From contig NZ_JACSPO010000001.1 of the NCBI RefSeq assembly GCF_014837105.1, forward strand, positions 749,662-813,661: a stretch of DNA of 64,000 bases, given 5' to 3'. The notes beneath the pieces are model-generated. The model did not search any database. It saw only the letters and a program-made list of their open reading frames with translations, and was not told where the DNA came from. Shown here in pieces: positions 17,508 through 25,486 of this stretch (within the stretch, counting starts at the first letter, position 1; each line of letters starts with the position of its first letter). Made by a program: the position numbers and the translations under genes. Source of the stretch: Oceanitalea stevensii (GTDB taxonomy: Bacteria; Actinomycetota; Actinomycetes; Actinomycetales; Actinomycetaceae).

Positions 17508-19073
17508 CTAGAAGAAGCCCTGCGCGCCGGGCGCGTAGGACACGAGCAGGTTCTTCGTCTGCTGGTAGTGCTCGAGCATCATGAGGTGGTTCTCGCGCCC
17601 GATGCCCGACTGCTTGTAGCCGCCGAAGGCCGCGTGCGCCGGGTACTGGTGGTAGGTGTTCGTCCACACCCGCCCCGCCTGGATCGCGCGGCCCGCCCGG
17701 TACATCGTGTCCGCGTTGCGGCTCCACACCCCGGCGCCCAGGCCGTAGAGGGTGTCGTTGGCGATCTCGATGGCGTCGTCGAAGTCCCTGAACGTCGTCA
17801 CCGACAGGACGGGCCCGAAGATCTCCTCCTGGAAGACGCGCATCTTGTTGTGGCCCTTGAAGACGGTCGGCTGGATGTAGAAACCGCCGTCCAGGCCCTC
17901 GACGGTGTCGACGTCGCCACCGATGAGCACCTCGGCACCCTCCTGGCGGCCGATGTCGAGGTAGCTGCGGATCTTCTCGTACTGGTCGGAGGACGCCTGC
18001 GCGCCGACCATCGTCGTCGGGTCCAGCGGGTGGCCGCGCTTGACGGCCTGGACGCGGGGCAGCGCCCGGGCCATGAACTCGTCGTAGATCGACTCGTGGA
18101 TGAGGGCGCGCGACGGGCAGGTGCACACCTCGCCCTGGTTGAGGGCGAACATCGTGAAGCCCTCGAGCGCCTTGTCGAGGTACTCGTCGTCCGCCGCCAT
18201 GACGTCGGGGAAGAAGACGTTGGGGGACTTGCCGCCGAGCTCGAGGGTGACCGGGATGATGTTCTGGGTGGCGTACTGCATGATGAGGCGCCCGGTGGTC
18301 GTCTCGCCGGTGAAGGCGATCTTCGCGATGCGCGGGTTGGACGCGAGCGGCTTGCCGGCCTCGAGGCCGAAGCCGTTGACGATGTTGAGGACGCCGTCGG
18401 GCAGCAGGTCCCCGATGAGGGTCATGAGGTAGAGGATCGAGGCGGGCGTCTGCTCGGCCGGCTTGAGGACGACGGCGTTGCCGGCCGCGAGCGCGGGCGC
18501 GAGCTTCCACGTGGCCATGAGGATGGGGAAGTTCCACGGGATGATCTGCCCGACGACGCCGAGCGGCTCGTGGAAGTGGTAGGCGACCGTGTCCTCGTCG
18601 AGCTGGGAGATCCCGCCCTGCTGGGCGCGCAAGGCGCCGGCGAAGTAGCGGAAGTGGTCGATCGCGAGGGGGATGTCGGCGTTGAGGGTCTCGCGGACCG
18701 GCTTGCCGTTCTCCCACGTCTCGGCGACGGCGAGCTTCTCGAGGTTCTCCTCCATGCGGTCGGCGATGCGGTGGAGGATGAGGGCCCGCTCGGCGACCGA
18801 GGTGCGGCCCCAGCCGGGGGCGGCGGCGTGCGCGGCGTCCAGCGCGAGCTCGATGTCCTCGGCGGTGCTGCGGGCCACCTCTGTGAAGGTCCTGCCGTCC
18901 ACGGGGCTGGGGTTGGCGAAGTACTGGCCCTTGACCGGTGGCACCCACTGGCCGCCGATGAAGTTGTCGTAGCGCTTCTCGTAGCTCATCACCGCGCCGT
19001 CGGTGCCGGGTGCGGCGTAGACGGTGGACTGCGGGGCCGCGGTGTCCTGGGGGGTGTCGGTCTCGATGGTCAT
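17508..19073 (-). CDS. Aldehyde dehydrogenase (ExaC/AldA type)
   Basis: A 521-residue NAD(P)+-dependent aldehyde dehydrogenase, most like the acetaldehyde dehydrogenases that pair with DUF779. It has the NAD loop [21 protein letters not shown] (about 183-203), the catalytic Glu in LELGGKSPN (about 281-289), and the nucleophile Cys in the GEVCTCPSR loop. The ATG at 19073 is supported by a GGGAG ribosome site 9 nt upstream and by the family N-terminus ([14 protein letters not shown]); the reading frame stays open far upstream, but that part has no family similarity. It is divergent from the DUF5701 gene. A GGCGGCTC/GAGCCGCC hairpin (19118-19139) lies in its leader region and could be regulatory. 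Confidence 0.95.
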   Translation of the reverse strand: MTIETDTPQDTAAPQSTVYAAPGTDGAVMSYEKRYDNFIGGQWVPPVKGQYFANPSPVDGRTFTEVARSTAEDIELALDAAHAAAPGWGRTSVAERALILHRIADRMEENLEKLAVAETWENGKPVRETLNADIPLAIDHFRYFAGALRAQQGGISQLDEDTVAYHFHEPLGVVGQIIPWNFPILMATWKLAPALAAGNAVVLKPAEQTPASILYLMTLIGDLLPDGVLNIVNGFGLEAGKPLASNPRIAKIAFTGETTTGRLIMQYATQNIIPVTLELGGKSPNVFFPDVMAADDEYLDKALEGFTMFALNQGEVCTCPSRALIHESIYDEFMARALPRVQAVKRGHPLDPTTMVGAQASSDQYEKIRSYLDIGRQEGAEVLIGGDVDTVEGLDGGFYIQPTVFKGHNKMRVFQEEIFGPVLSVTTFRDFDDAIEIANDTLYGLGAGVWSRNADTMYRAGRAIQAGRVWTNTYHQYPAHAAFGGYKQSGIGRENHLMMLEHYQQTKNLLVSYAPGAQGFF

Positions 19074-19117
19074 GAACGAGTACTCCCTCGTGTCTCGATC
19101 TGCCGGAGGTAGCCGGA

Positions 19118-19139
19118 GGCGGCTCCACGTTGAGCCGCC
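19118..19139. promoter_or_regulatory. 8-bp hairpin in the leader of the aldehyde dehydrogenase gene
   Basis: GGCGGCTC (19118-19125) and GAGCCGCC (19132-19139) form a perfect 8-bp stem with a 6-nt loop, 45 nt before the start codon. It may be an operator or leader hairpin; nothing identifies a regulator. Confidence 0.4.
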
Positions 19140-19232
19140 CGCCTCGACGATATGTCGTGGATCACGTCCTGGGAAGAGGCGGGACCATCCGGGCGTTGAG
19201 CCTGCTGCCCACCACTCCAGGAGGACACCGCC

Positions 19233-19928
19233 ATGCCCCAGCAGACCGTCACCCACCCCGCCGACCTGCCCACCGTCGTCGCCGGCCCGTCGGCCGCCGC
19301 CACCGCCTTCGCCCCCGCCGCGACGCCGGAGGAGGAGCTCGAGCGCCAGGTCCGTGCCTACGTCGAGCTCGGCTTCCCCGCGCTCCTCGGCACCGACGAG
19401 GCGGGCCTGCGCGCCCTCGTCGAGCCGCTGCGTGCGCAGCTGCCGCCCGCCGGCGCCCCGACGTCCGTGCCGTCCGAGGACCACGTCCCGCTCGTCCTCG
19501 TGCTCGCGCTCCCGCGACCGGGCGACGCTGTCCCTGCCATGCGGCTGGGACGGCGCAGCGGCGTCAGCGTCATCGACGACGACGAGCTCGCCACCTACCG
19601 CCCGGTGGTCGACGTGCCTGACCGGCCCGCCTACCTCCTGCACGACGTCGACACCGGTTCCCGCTTCCTCAGCGTGACGCCGGAGGACGCGGTGGCGGCG
19701 ATCCGTGCGGAGGGCCGGCGCCCGCTCACCGTCGCCGAGGGGCTCGCGCTCGTCGTGCTGCGCCCGGACATGCTGCGCCCGGGCCGCTGCTTCTCCCTCG
19801 CCGGCTCCCGCACGGGCACCAACCAGCGCGTGCCGGCCGTGTGGATCTCCGAGCGCCGCCCCAAGCTCGGCTGGTGCTGGGACCGCAACCCCCACACCTG
19901 GCTGGGAACCGCCTCGACCCCAGCCTGA
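19233..19928 (+). CDS. DUF5701 family protein
   Basis: A 231-residue cytosolic protein with the DUF5701 pattern. The core begins [18 protein letters not shown] (about 38-55) and ends in the very conserved [20 protein letters not shown]...HTWLGTAS region (about 200-228). [21 protein letters not shown] (about 160-180) is also typical. No function is established for the family. The start is ATG 19233, with AGGAGG 8 nt upstream, one of the strongest ribosome sites in the window. It is divergent from the aldehyde dehydrogenase and convergent with arfB. Confidence 0.85.
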   Translation: MPQQTVTHPADLPTVVAGPSAAATAFAPAATPEEELERQVRAYVELGFPALLGTDEAGLRALVEPLRAQLPPAGAPTSVPSEDHVPLVLVLALPRPGDAVPAMRLGRRSGVSVIDDDELATYRPVVDVPDRPAYLLHDVDTGSRFLSVTPEDAVAAIRAEGRRPLTVAEGLALVVLRPDMLRPGRCFSLAGSRTGTNQRVPAVWISERRPKLGWCWDRNPHTWLGTASTPA

Positions 19929-19977
19929 CCACCCCAGCGCGGGCCCCCACGGGAGCCCACCCCCACCCCCGCCTCGT

Positions 19978-20045
19978 CGAGTACGCACATCCGGTCCTCA
20001 GCAAGCGCTTCCCCGGCGCCGCTGGTGACCGTAGGTGCGTACTCG
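19978..20045. repeat. 68-nt imperfect palindrome between DUF5701 gene and arfB
   Basis: CGAGTACGCAC (19978-19988) pairs perfectly with GTGCGTACTCG (20035-20045), and inner blocks GGTC/GACC and AGC/GCT extend the stem. It lies between convergent genes and could terminate both. It is distinct in sequence from the AACAAGTCAGC family. Confidence 0.75.
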
Positions 20046-20095
20046 CGGGGAGGGGGCGGGGAGGCCCGGGGGCCCGGGGGCCCGGGCTGGGGCGC

Positions 20096-20521
20096 TTAGT
20101 CCGGCGGGCGTCGGCGGAGGGCCTTGGTCTGGCTGCGCCGGGTCTTGGCCTCGACGCGGCGGCGCTGGGCGCCGCGGGAGGGCTTCGTGGGCCGGCGCTT
20201 CGGCGGCGGGGGAGCGAGCGCCTCGCGGAGCACCTGCGCGAGGCGCTCCGCGGCGGCCTCACGGTTGCGCAGCTGGGAGCGGTGCTCGCTCGCGGACACG
20301 GTGAGCCGTCCGTCCACCAGCCGCCCGGCGAGCGCCTCGAGCACCCGCGCGCGCTGGTGCTCGCTCAGCGCGGGCGTCGCGGCGAGGTCGACGCTCAGCT
20401 CCGCGCGGGAGTCGGTCGTGTTGACGCTCTGCCCGCCGGGTCCCGAGGAACGGGAGAAGCGCCACTGCAGCTCCTCCTCGCGCAGCGTGACGGAGGACGT
20501 CACGCGCAGGTCACCGGCCAT
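20096..20521 (-). CDS. arfB: Alternative ribosome-rescue factor ArfB (peptidyl-tRNA hydrolase)
   Basis: A 141-residue class-I release-factor-like protein without codon-recognition domains. The catalytic loop [18 protein letters not shown] carries GGQ (residues 28-30). The basic, unstructured tail (about 105-141, rich in Lys/Arg) is the part that in E. coli ArfB (YaeJ) inserts into the empty mRNA channel. It frees ribosomes stalled at the 3' end of broken mRNA. Length matches the family. The ATG at 20521 lies just before the 47-nt palindrome. Confidence 0.93.
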   Translation of the reverse strand: MAGDLRVTSSVTLREEELQWRFSRSSGPGGQSVNTTDSRAELSVDLAATPALSEHQRARVLEALAGRLVDGRLTVSASEHRSQLRNREAAAERLAQVLREALAPPPPKRRPTKPSRGAQRRRVEAKTRRSQTKALRRRPPD

Positions 20522-20553
20522 GTCCCCAGCCTCTCACCCCCACCCCTCCACCT

Positions 20554-20600
20554 GCGTCGAGCGCTGACTTGTTCCGGCGGAACAAGTCAGCGCTCGGCGC
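20554..20600. repeat. 47-nt near-perfect palindrome (dispersed intergenic element)
   Basis: A perfect 17-bp stem (20559-20575 with 20579-20595) around a 3-nt loop extends to 22 bp with only one G-T mismatch. The right arm AACAAGTCAGCGCTCGGCGC recurs, in single-arm form, at 41807-41826 and, inverted, at 16907-16926; a shorter core occurs at 25426-25438. It lies between the divergent starts of arfB and pepN, where a terminator is not needed, so a protein-binding or REP-like element is more likely. Confidence 0.85.
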
Positions 20601-20699
20601 GAAGGGGGGCGCGCGGCAGGGGCGCGGGGGCGCGCGTGGCGCGGGGGAGCACGGTCGCCGCGTGGCCCCGGCCCGCCCCGGCGTGCTTTGCTCCTCCCC

Positions 20700-23330
20700 G
20701 TGAGCAACCTGACCCGGACCGAGACCCGTCGGCGCGCCGAGCAGCTGACCCTCCACGCCCTCACCGTCGAGCTGGACCTGCGCGCCGCCCGCGACGCGGC
20801 CGTCGCGACCTTCCCGACGACGACGACCCTGCGGCTGTCGAGCACGTCGACCACGACGTGGCTGGACTTCCTGGGCCCGCGCGTGCACGCCGTCGTCGTC
20901 GACGGGCAGGAGCAGGTGGTGCGGGTGGCCGACGGGCGCGTCGCCGTCGACGGGCTGCGGACGGACGGGGAGTCGACCGTCGTCGTGCGCGGTGAGGCCG
21001 CGTACTCCCGCACGGGGGAGGGGATGCACCGCTTCGTCGACCCCGTCGACGGCGAGACCTACCTCTACACGCAGTACGAGCCGGCCGACGCGCGCCGGGT
21101 CTTCGCCTGCACCGAGCAGCCCGACCTCAAGGCACCGTCCACCTTCGTCGTCACCGCGCCGGCGGAGTGGCAGGTGCTGTCGAACTCGGTGGCGGAGTCC
21201 GTCGTCGACGGCGAGGACGGCTCACGCACGTGGACCTTCGCGCCCACCCCGCCGCTGTCGACGTACATCACCGCCGTCGTCGCAGGGCCCTACCACCACG
21301 CGGAGGGGCACTGGTCCCGCGCGCTGGCCGACGGGGGCACCCTCGAGGTCCCGCTCGGCCTGTGGTGCCGCGCGTCGCTGGCGCCCTACCTCGACGCCGA
21401 GGAGTTCCTCGAGGTCACCCGCCAGGGCCTGGACCTCTTCCACGACGCCTTCGACTACCCCTACCCGTGGGGCAAGTACGACCAGGTCCTCGTGCCCGAG
21501 TACAACCTCGGCGCGATGGAGAACCCCGGCCTGGTGACCTTCACCGAGAAGTACCTCTTCCGCTCCCAGGCCACCGAGGCCCAGCGCGAGGGCCGCGCGA
21601 CGACGATCCTCCACGAGATGGCGCACATGTGGTTCGGCGACCTCGCGACGATGCGCTGGTGGGACGACCTGTGGCTCAAGGAGTCCTTCGCCGACTACAT
21701 GGGCACCTACGCGACGGCCACCGCCACCCGCTTCACCGGCGCGTGGACGAGCTTCGCGCTGCGCCGCAAGGCCTGGGCCTACCGGCAGGACCAGCTGCCC
21801 ACGACGCACCCGGTCGTCGCCGACATCCCCGACCTCGAGGCCGCCAAGCAGAACTTCGACGGCATCACCTACGCCAAGGGTGCCTCGGTGCTCAAGCAGC
21901 TCGTCGCCTTCGTCGGTCCCGAGGCGTTCCTCGCCGGGGCACGGACCTACTTCCGGCGGCACGAGTACGGCAGCACGACGCTGCCGGACCTGCTCGCCGC
22001 CCTGGAGGAGGCGTCCGGGCGCGACCTGTCCGCGTGGAGCGGGCAGTGGCTCGAGACGACCGGCCCGTCCACGCTCACCGCCGAGCTCGAGACGGCCGAC
22101 GGCACACTCACCGCCCTGCGCGTGCGCCAGGACGACGACGGCGGGGTGCTGCGCGACCACCGGCTCGTCGTCGGCTGCTACTCGAGCGACGACGACGGCG
22201 CGCTCGTCCGCACCCACCGGTTCGTCACCGACGTGACCGGTCCCGTCACGGAGCTGCCCGAGGCGGCCGGCATCCCGGTGCCCGAGCTCGTCCTCGTCAA
22301 CGACGACGACCTCACCTACGCCAAGGTCCGCCTCGACGAGCGGAGCACCGCGACCGCGCTGCGGGCCGCCGGGACGATCGAGGAGTCGCTGTCCCGGGCG
22401 GTGCTGTGGTCGGCGCTGTGGAACGCGACCCGCGACGGCCTGCTGCCGGCTGCGGCCTTCCTCGACGCCGTCGTGTCCCAGCTGCCGGCGGAGCGGGAGG
22501 TCGGCATCGCCCGCGACCTGCTCGCCCACGCGGCGGGCGCCGTCGAGCACTACCTGCCCGTCCCGCAGCGCGACGGGGCGCGGGCGCTGCTCGCGGAGGA
22601 GGCGTACACCCAGCTCGGGCGGCACGAGGCCGGCTCGGGGCTGCAGCTGGTCTGGGCCCGCGCCTTCGCCGACGCCGCGGCACGCGCGCCGGAGGCCGCC
22701 GGCCGGGTGCGCACGGTGCTCGCCGGTGACGTGCCGGGGCTGCAGCTGGACCCGGAGCTGCGGTGGTCGCTGTGGCAGGCGCTCACCGCCGTCGGCGCGG
22801 CCGGCCCGGACCAGCTGGACGGCGAGCTCGCCCGCGAGGACACCGCCACGACGCGGCTGGAGCACCGCGCCGCCCTGGTCGGTCGACCGGACGCCGCCGT
22901 CAAGGCGGAGGCCTGGGCCTCGCTCGGGCTGCCCGCGCCCGGGCAGTACGCCGTGCTGGGGGAGAGCCCGCTGTCCAACGACGAGGTCGACGCCGTCATC
23001 GCCGGCCTCACGCAGCCGCTGCACGCGGACCTGCTCGAGGGCTACGTCGAGCCGTACTTCGCGCTGCTGCCCCAGCTCTGGGCGGGACGTTCGATCGAGA
23101 TCGCCGAGCGCCTGGTCGAGGGTCTCTACCCCGCCTGGGTGGACGGGCAGGAGGGACAGGTCGAGGACCACCCGGTGGTCGCGCGCACCCGCCGGTGGCT
23201 GGGCGAGCACGAGGACGCACCCGCCGGGCTGCGCCGCTGCCTCCTCGAGCAGCTCGACGACCTCGAGCGCGTGCTGCGGGCGCGGAGCACCGCGGCCCGA
23301 CCGGCCGGCGCCCGGGGCGGGCACGTCTAG
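20700..23330 (+). CDS. pepN: Aminopeptidase N (M1 family)
   Basis: An 876-residue zinc aminopeptidase that removes N-terminal residues from peptides. The exopeptidase motif GAMEN is at 271-275 and the zinc site HEMAH at 305-309, with the third ligand E328 exactly 19 residues on (WLKESF). The C-terminal ERAP1-like helical domain fills residues about 500-860. The GTG at 20700 was chosen because it gives the usual VSNLTRTE-type N-terminus; a TTG 12 nt upstream is the alternative. The stop codon is shared in the antisense direction with the next gene's stop (CTAG, 23327-23330). Confidence 0.96.
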   Translation: MSNLTRTETRRRAEQLTLHALTVELDLRAARDAAVATFPTTTTLRLSSTSTTTWLDFLGPRVHAVVVDGQEQVVRVADGRVAVDGLRTDGESTVVVRGEAAYSRTGEGMHRFVDPVDGETYLYTQYEPADARRVFACTEQPDLKAPSTFVVTAPAEWQVLSNSVAESVVDGEDGSRTWTFAPTPPLSTYITAVVAGPYHHAEGHWSRALADGGTLEVPLGLWCRASLAPYLDAEEFLEVTRQGLDLFHDAFDYPYPWGKYDQVLVPEYNLGAMENPGLVTFTEKYLFRSQATEAQREGRATTILHEMAHMWFGDLATMRWWDDLWLKESFADYMGTYATATATRFTGAWTSFALRRKAWAYRQDQLPTTHPVVADIPDLEAAKQNFDGITYAKGASVLKQLVAFVGPEAFLAGARTYFRRHEYGSTTLPDLLAALEEASGRDLSAWSGQWLETTGPSTLTAELETADGTLTALRVRQDDDGGVLRDHRLVVGCYSSDDDGALVRTHRFVTDVTGPVTELPEAAGIPVPELVLVNDDDLTYAKVRLDERSTATALRAAGTIEESLSRAVLWSALWNATRDGLLPAAAFLDAVVSQLPAEREVGIARDLLAHAAGAVEHYLPVPQRDGARALLAEEAYTQLGRHEAGSGLQLVWARAFADAAARAPEAAGRVRTVLAGDVPGLQLDPELRWSLWQALTAVGAAGPDQLDGELAREDTATTRLEHRAALVGRPDAAVKAEAWASLGLPAPGQYAVLGESPLSNDEVDAVIAGLTQPLHADLLEGYVEPYFALLPQLWAGRSIEIAERLVEGLYPAWVDGQEGQVEDHPVVARTRRWLGEHEDAPAGLRRCLLEQLDDLERVLRARSTAARPAGARGGHV

Positions 23331-24091
23331 AAGGGCGGCCAGGGGATCGCCGGGTAGCCCGCGGGCGGGGCGGGCAGCCGGCCCGTCGTGAGGAGCCGGT
23401 CGCAGCGCGCGGCGAGGGCGGCGACCTCCACGTCGGTGAGCAGCTCGGCGAGGGCGGCACCGAGGTCGGCGTCCAGGGCCTCGCGCACCCGCGCGACGCC
23501 CGTGGACTCCTCGGCCTCGAGCTCGCCGCCGGCCCACCCCCACAGCACGGTGCGCAGCTTGTGCTCCTCGTGGAAGGTGAGGCCGTGGTCCACGCCGTAC
23601 CGGTGGCCGCCGGCCATCGCGAGCACGTGCCCGGCCTTGCGGTCGGCGTTGTTGGCGAGGACGTCGAAGACCGCCATGCGCCGCAGCGCGGGGGAGTCCT
23701 CGTGGAGGAGGGCGACCTCCCGGTCCTCCTCGTCGACGCCGCTGAGCACGTGGCACCAGCCCTCGCCGGGCAGCTCGTCGGCGGAGACGAGCGTGACGGC
23801 GTCGTGCGCGGGGTCCGAGTCGCACCACAGCTGGGCCATCCCGGGGCCGAGCGGTCCGTCGTGCAGCCAGGTCCGGGGCACGACGTCCCAGCCGAGCGCC
23901 TCGGACAGCAGGTAGGAGGCGAGCTCACGCTGCGCCAGCGTGCCGTCGGGGAAGTCCCACAGGGGCCGCTCCCCGGCGACCGGCTTGTAGACGACCCCCA
24001 CCTCCCCGATGTGGCCGAGGAAGGTGGCGTTGGACGCCGTCGTGATCCGCCCGTCCAGGACGATGTCCCCGCCGGCGAGCTCCGGTGTCAC
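23327..24091 (-). CDS. SCO1664-family protein (distant PI3/4-kinase-like fold)
   Basis: A 254-residue protein of a conserved actinobacterial family with weak similarity to phosphatidylinositol 3/4-kinases. Visible motifs: VVYKPVAGERPLWDFPDG (about 32-49, nucleotide-binding Lys region), ELASYLLSEALGWDVVP (about 55-71), DVLANNADRKAGHVL (about 142-156, catalytic-loop-like) and YGVDHGLTFHEEHKLRTVLWGW (about 164-185, metal-loop-like). It may phosphorylate an unknown target. The GTG start at 24091 overlaps the DUF3090 stop by 4 nt, making it the third gene of the conserved trio. Substrate and pathway are unknown. Confidence 0.9.
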   Translation of the reverse strand: MTPELAGGDIVLDGRITTASNATFLGHIGEVGVVYKPVAGERPLWDFPDGTLAQRELASYLLSEALGWDVVPRTWLHDGPLGPGMAQLWCDSDPAHDAVTLVSADELPGEGWCHVLSGVDEEDREVALLHEDSPALRRMAVFDVLANNADRKAGHVLAMAGGHRYGVDHGLTFHEEHKLRTVLWGWAGGELEAEESTGVARVREALDADLGAALAELLTDVEVAALAARCDRLLTTGRLPAPPAGYPAIPWPPF

Positions 24092-24648
24092 TGCGGGCCG
24101 TCGGGAAGCCCGCAGACGTGCCCCTCCGGATCCATCGGCTCGCCGCACCGCGGGCACAGCGGCCGGCCCGCGTCGACGATCTCGCGCGTCCGCTGGGCGA
24201 AGGCCCGGGCGGCGCCCACCGGGATCCGCACGACGAGCACCTCCTCCGGCTCCGGGCCGACCGGCTCGAGAGTCTCAGGGTCGACCGGCTGGGCCGGCAC
24301 GGCCTCGATGACGAGCTGCGCCGTCGACGGGTCCCAGCCCAGCCCCATGATGCCGACGCGGAACTGCTCCTCGACCGGCTGGTCGAGGGCGTCGTCGTCG
24401 ACGAGCTCCACGGGGGCCTCGTCGGGGACGCTGAAGCGATTGCCGTCGGCGGCCATGAGCTCGTCGAGGAGCTCGTCGATCTTCTCGGCGAGGGCGGCGG
24501 ACTGCTCCTTCTCGAGCGCGACGCTGAGCAGCCGCGCGCCGGCCCGGGCCTGGAGGTAGAAGGTGCGCGCGCCGGGGCGCCCCACCGTGCCGATCACGAG
24601 TCGGTCGGGCCAGTCGAAGGTGTGGGCGGTCTGAGGCACGGGCCCCAT
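24088..24648 (-). CDS. DUF3090 family protein with C-terminal zinc ribbon
   Basis: A 186-residue member of the DUF3090 (TIGR03847) family, almost confined to Actinobacteria. The core includes RLVIGTVGRPGARTFYLQA (about 14-32), QSAALAEKIDELLDEL and FRVGIMGLGWDP (about 96-107). The C-terminus is a likely zinc knuckle: CPRCGEPMDPEGHVC (about 165-179). Function is unknown. The ATG at 24648 sits directly behind the stop of the upstream phosphatase gene with a 1-nt gap, and its own stop overlaps the SCO1664-like start, so all three are one operon. Confidence 0.9.
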   Translation of the reverse strand: MGPVPQTAHTFDWPDRLVIGTVGRPGARTFYLQARAGARLLSVALEKEQSAALAEKIDELLDELMAADGNRFSVPDEAPVELVDDDALDQPVEEQFRVGIMGLGWDPSTAQLVIEAVPAQPVDPETLEPVGPEPEEVLVVRIPVGAARAFAQRTREIVDAGRPLCPRCGEPMDPEGHVCGLPDGPQ

Positions 24649-24649
24649 G

Positions 24650-25348
24650 CTACGAGGCACCCGCGGGGACCGCCGGTCCGGCGCCGCCGCCGACCTGCGG
24701 CGCATCCGGCTGGGCGCCGAGCCACGAGAGGTCCCCGGCGTGGGTGTTGACCGCGAGGACGTGCGGCTGGGCCGGGGTGTAGCGCACGACGGAGACCGAG
24801 GCGGGGTCCGCGTGGAGCCGCTGGAAGAGGTCGAGGTGCAGCCCGAGGGCGTCGGCGAGGATCGCCTTGACGAGGTCACCGTGGGTGACGGCCGCCCACA
24901 CCGCGGCCGGGCCGTGCTCCGCCTCGACCGCCGCGTCGATCCGCCGGACCGCGCTCACCGCGCGGGCGTGCATCGCGACGAGCGACTCCCCGCCCGGGAA
25001 GACCGCGGCCGAGGGCTGCCGCTGGACCACCGACCACAGCTGCTCCTTGGCGAGCTCGGCGAGCGAGCCACCCTGCCACGCGCCGTAGTCGCACTCGGTG
25101 AGGTCCTCCTCCACGCGGGCGGCGAGGCCGCTGCCCTGGTGGTCGAGGACGGCCTGGGCGGTCTGCCGGCACCGCTCGAGCGGGCTGGAGACGACGGCGA
25201 CGAGCGGGACCGCGCCGAGACGGGCGCCGGTCCGTGCCGCCTGCTCGCGTCCGGTCCCGTCGAGCTCGACGCCGGGGGTGCGCCCGGCCAGCACGCCGGC
25301 GGTGTTCGCGGTGCTCCGGGCGTGCCTGACGAGGATGACGGTGGCCAT
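24650..25348 (-). CDS. Histidine-phosphatase-family protein (MSMEG_4193-type phosphomutase-like)
   Basis: A 232-residue histidine phosphatase. The catalytic RHG-type motif is LVRHARS (His at about 8), with VSSPLERCRQTA (about 53-64), and the second histidine in THGDLVKAILADALGL (about 155-170). It belongs to the subfamily annotated as probable phosphomutase, MSMEG_4193 type; the substrate is unknown. ATG 25348 is preferred over GTG 25354 because TAGGGT (25357-25362) lies at leaderless distance. First gene of the trio with DUF3090 and the PI-kinase-like protein. The last 25 residues are a Gly/Ala/Pro tail. Confidence 0.9.
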   Translation of the reverse strand: MATVILVRHARSTANTAGVLAGRTPGVELDGTGREQAARTGARLGAVPLVAVVSSPLERCRQTAQAVLDHQGSGLAARVEEDLTECDYGAWQGGSLAELAKEQLWSVVQRQPSAAVFPGGESLVAMHARAVSAVRRIDAAVEAEHGPAAVWAAVTHGDLVKAILADALGLHLDLFQRLHADPASVSVVRYTPAQPHVLAVNTHAGDLSWLGAQPDAPQVGGGAGPAVPAGAS

Positions 25349-25356
25349 GGCCACCC

Positions 25357-25362
25357 ACCCTA
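25357..25362 (-). promoter_or_regulatory. -10 box (TAGGGT) of the trio operon
   Basis: On the minus strand TAGGGT lies 8 nt before the ATG at 25348, the spacing expected for a leaderless mRNA. Confidence 0.5.
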
Positions 25363-25377
25363 GGCCCCCGCCCCCGT

Positions 25378-25438
25378 CGACAGCCGGATGCCGCCCGTCA
25401 GCGACCGGGGCAGGCGGGCGGGATCCAGCTCTCGGCGC
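25378..25438. repeat. Two dispersed-motif copies in one gap
   Basis: CGACAGCCGGATG (25378-25390) recurs within the palindrome at 63189-63230. CAGCTCTCGGCGC (25426-25438) is identical to 41812-41824. Both lie in the 138-nt gap between the phosphatase gene and the stop of the giant surface protein. Confidence 0.55.
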
Positions 25439-25486
25439 GGGGGGGGTGGGGCTGGTGGTGAGCGTCGCGGGGGCGGGTCGAGGGGG

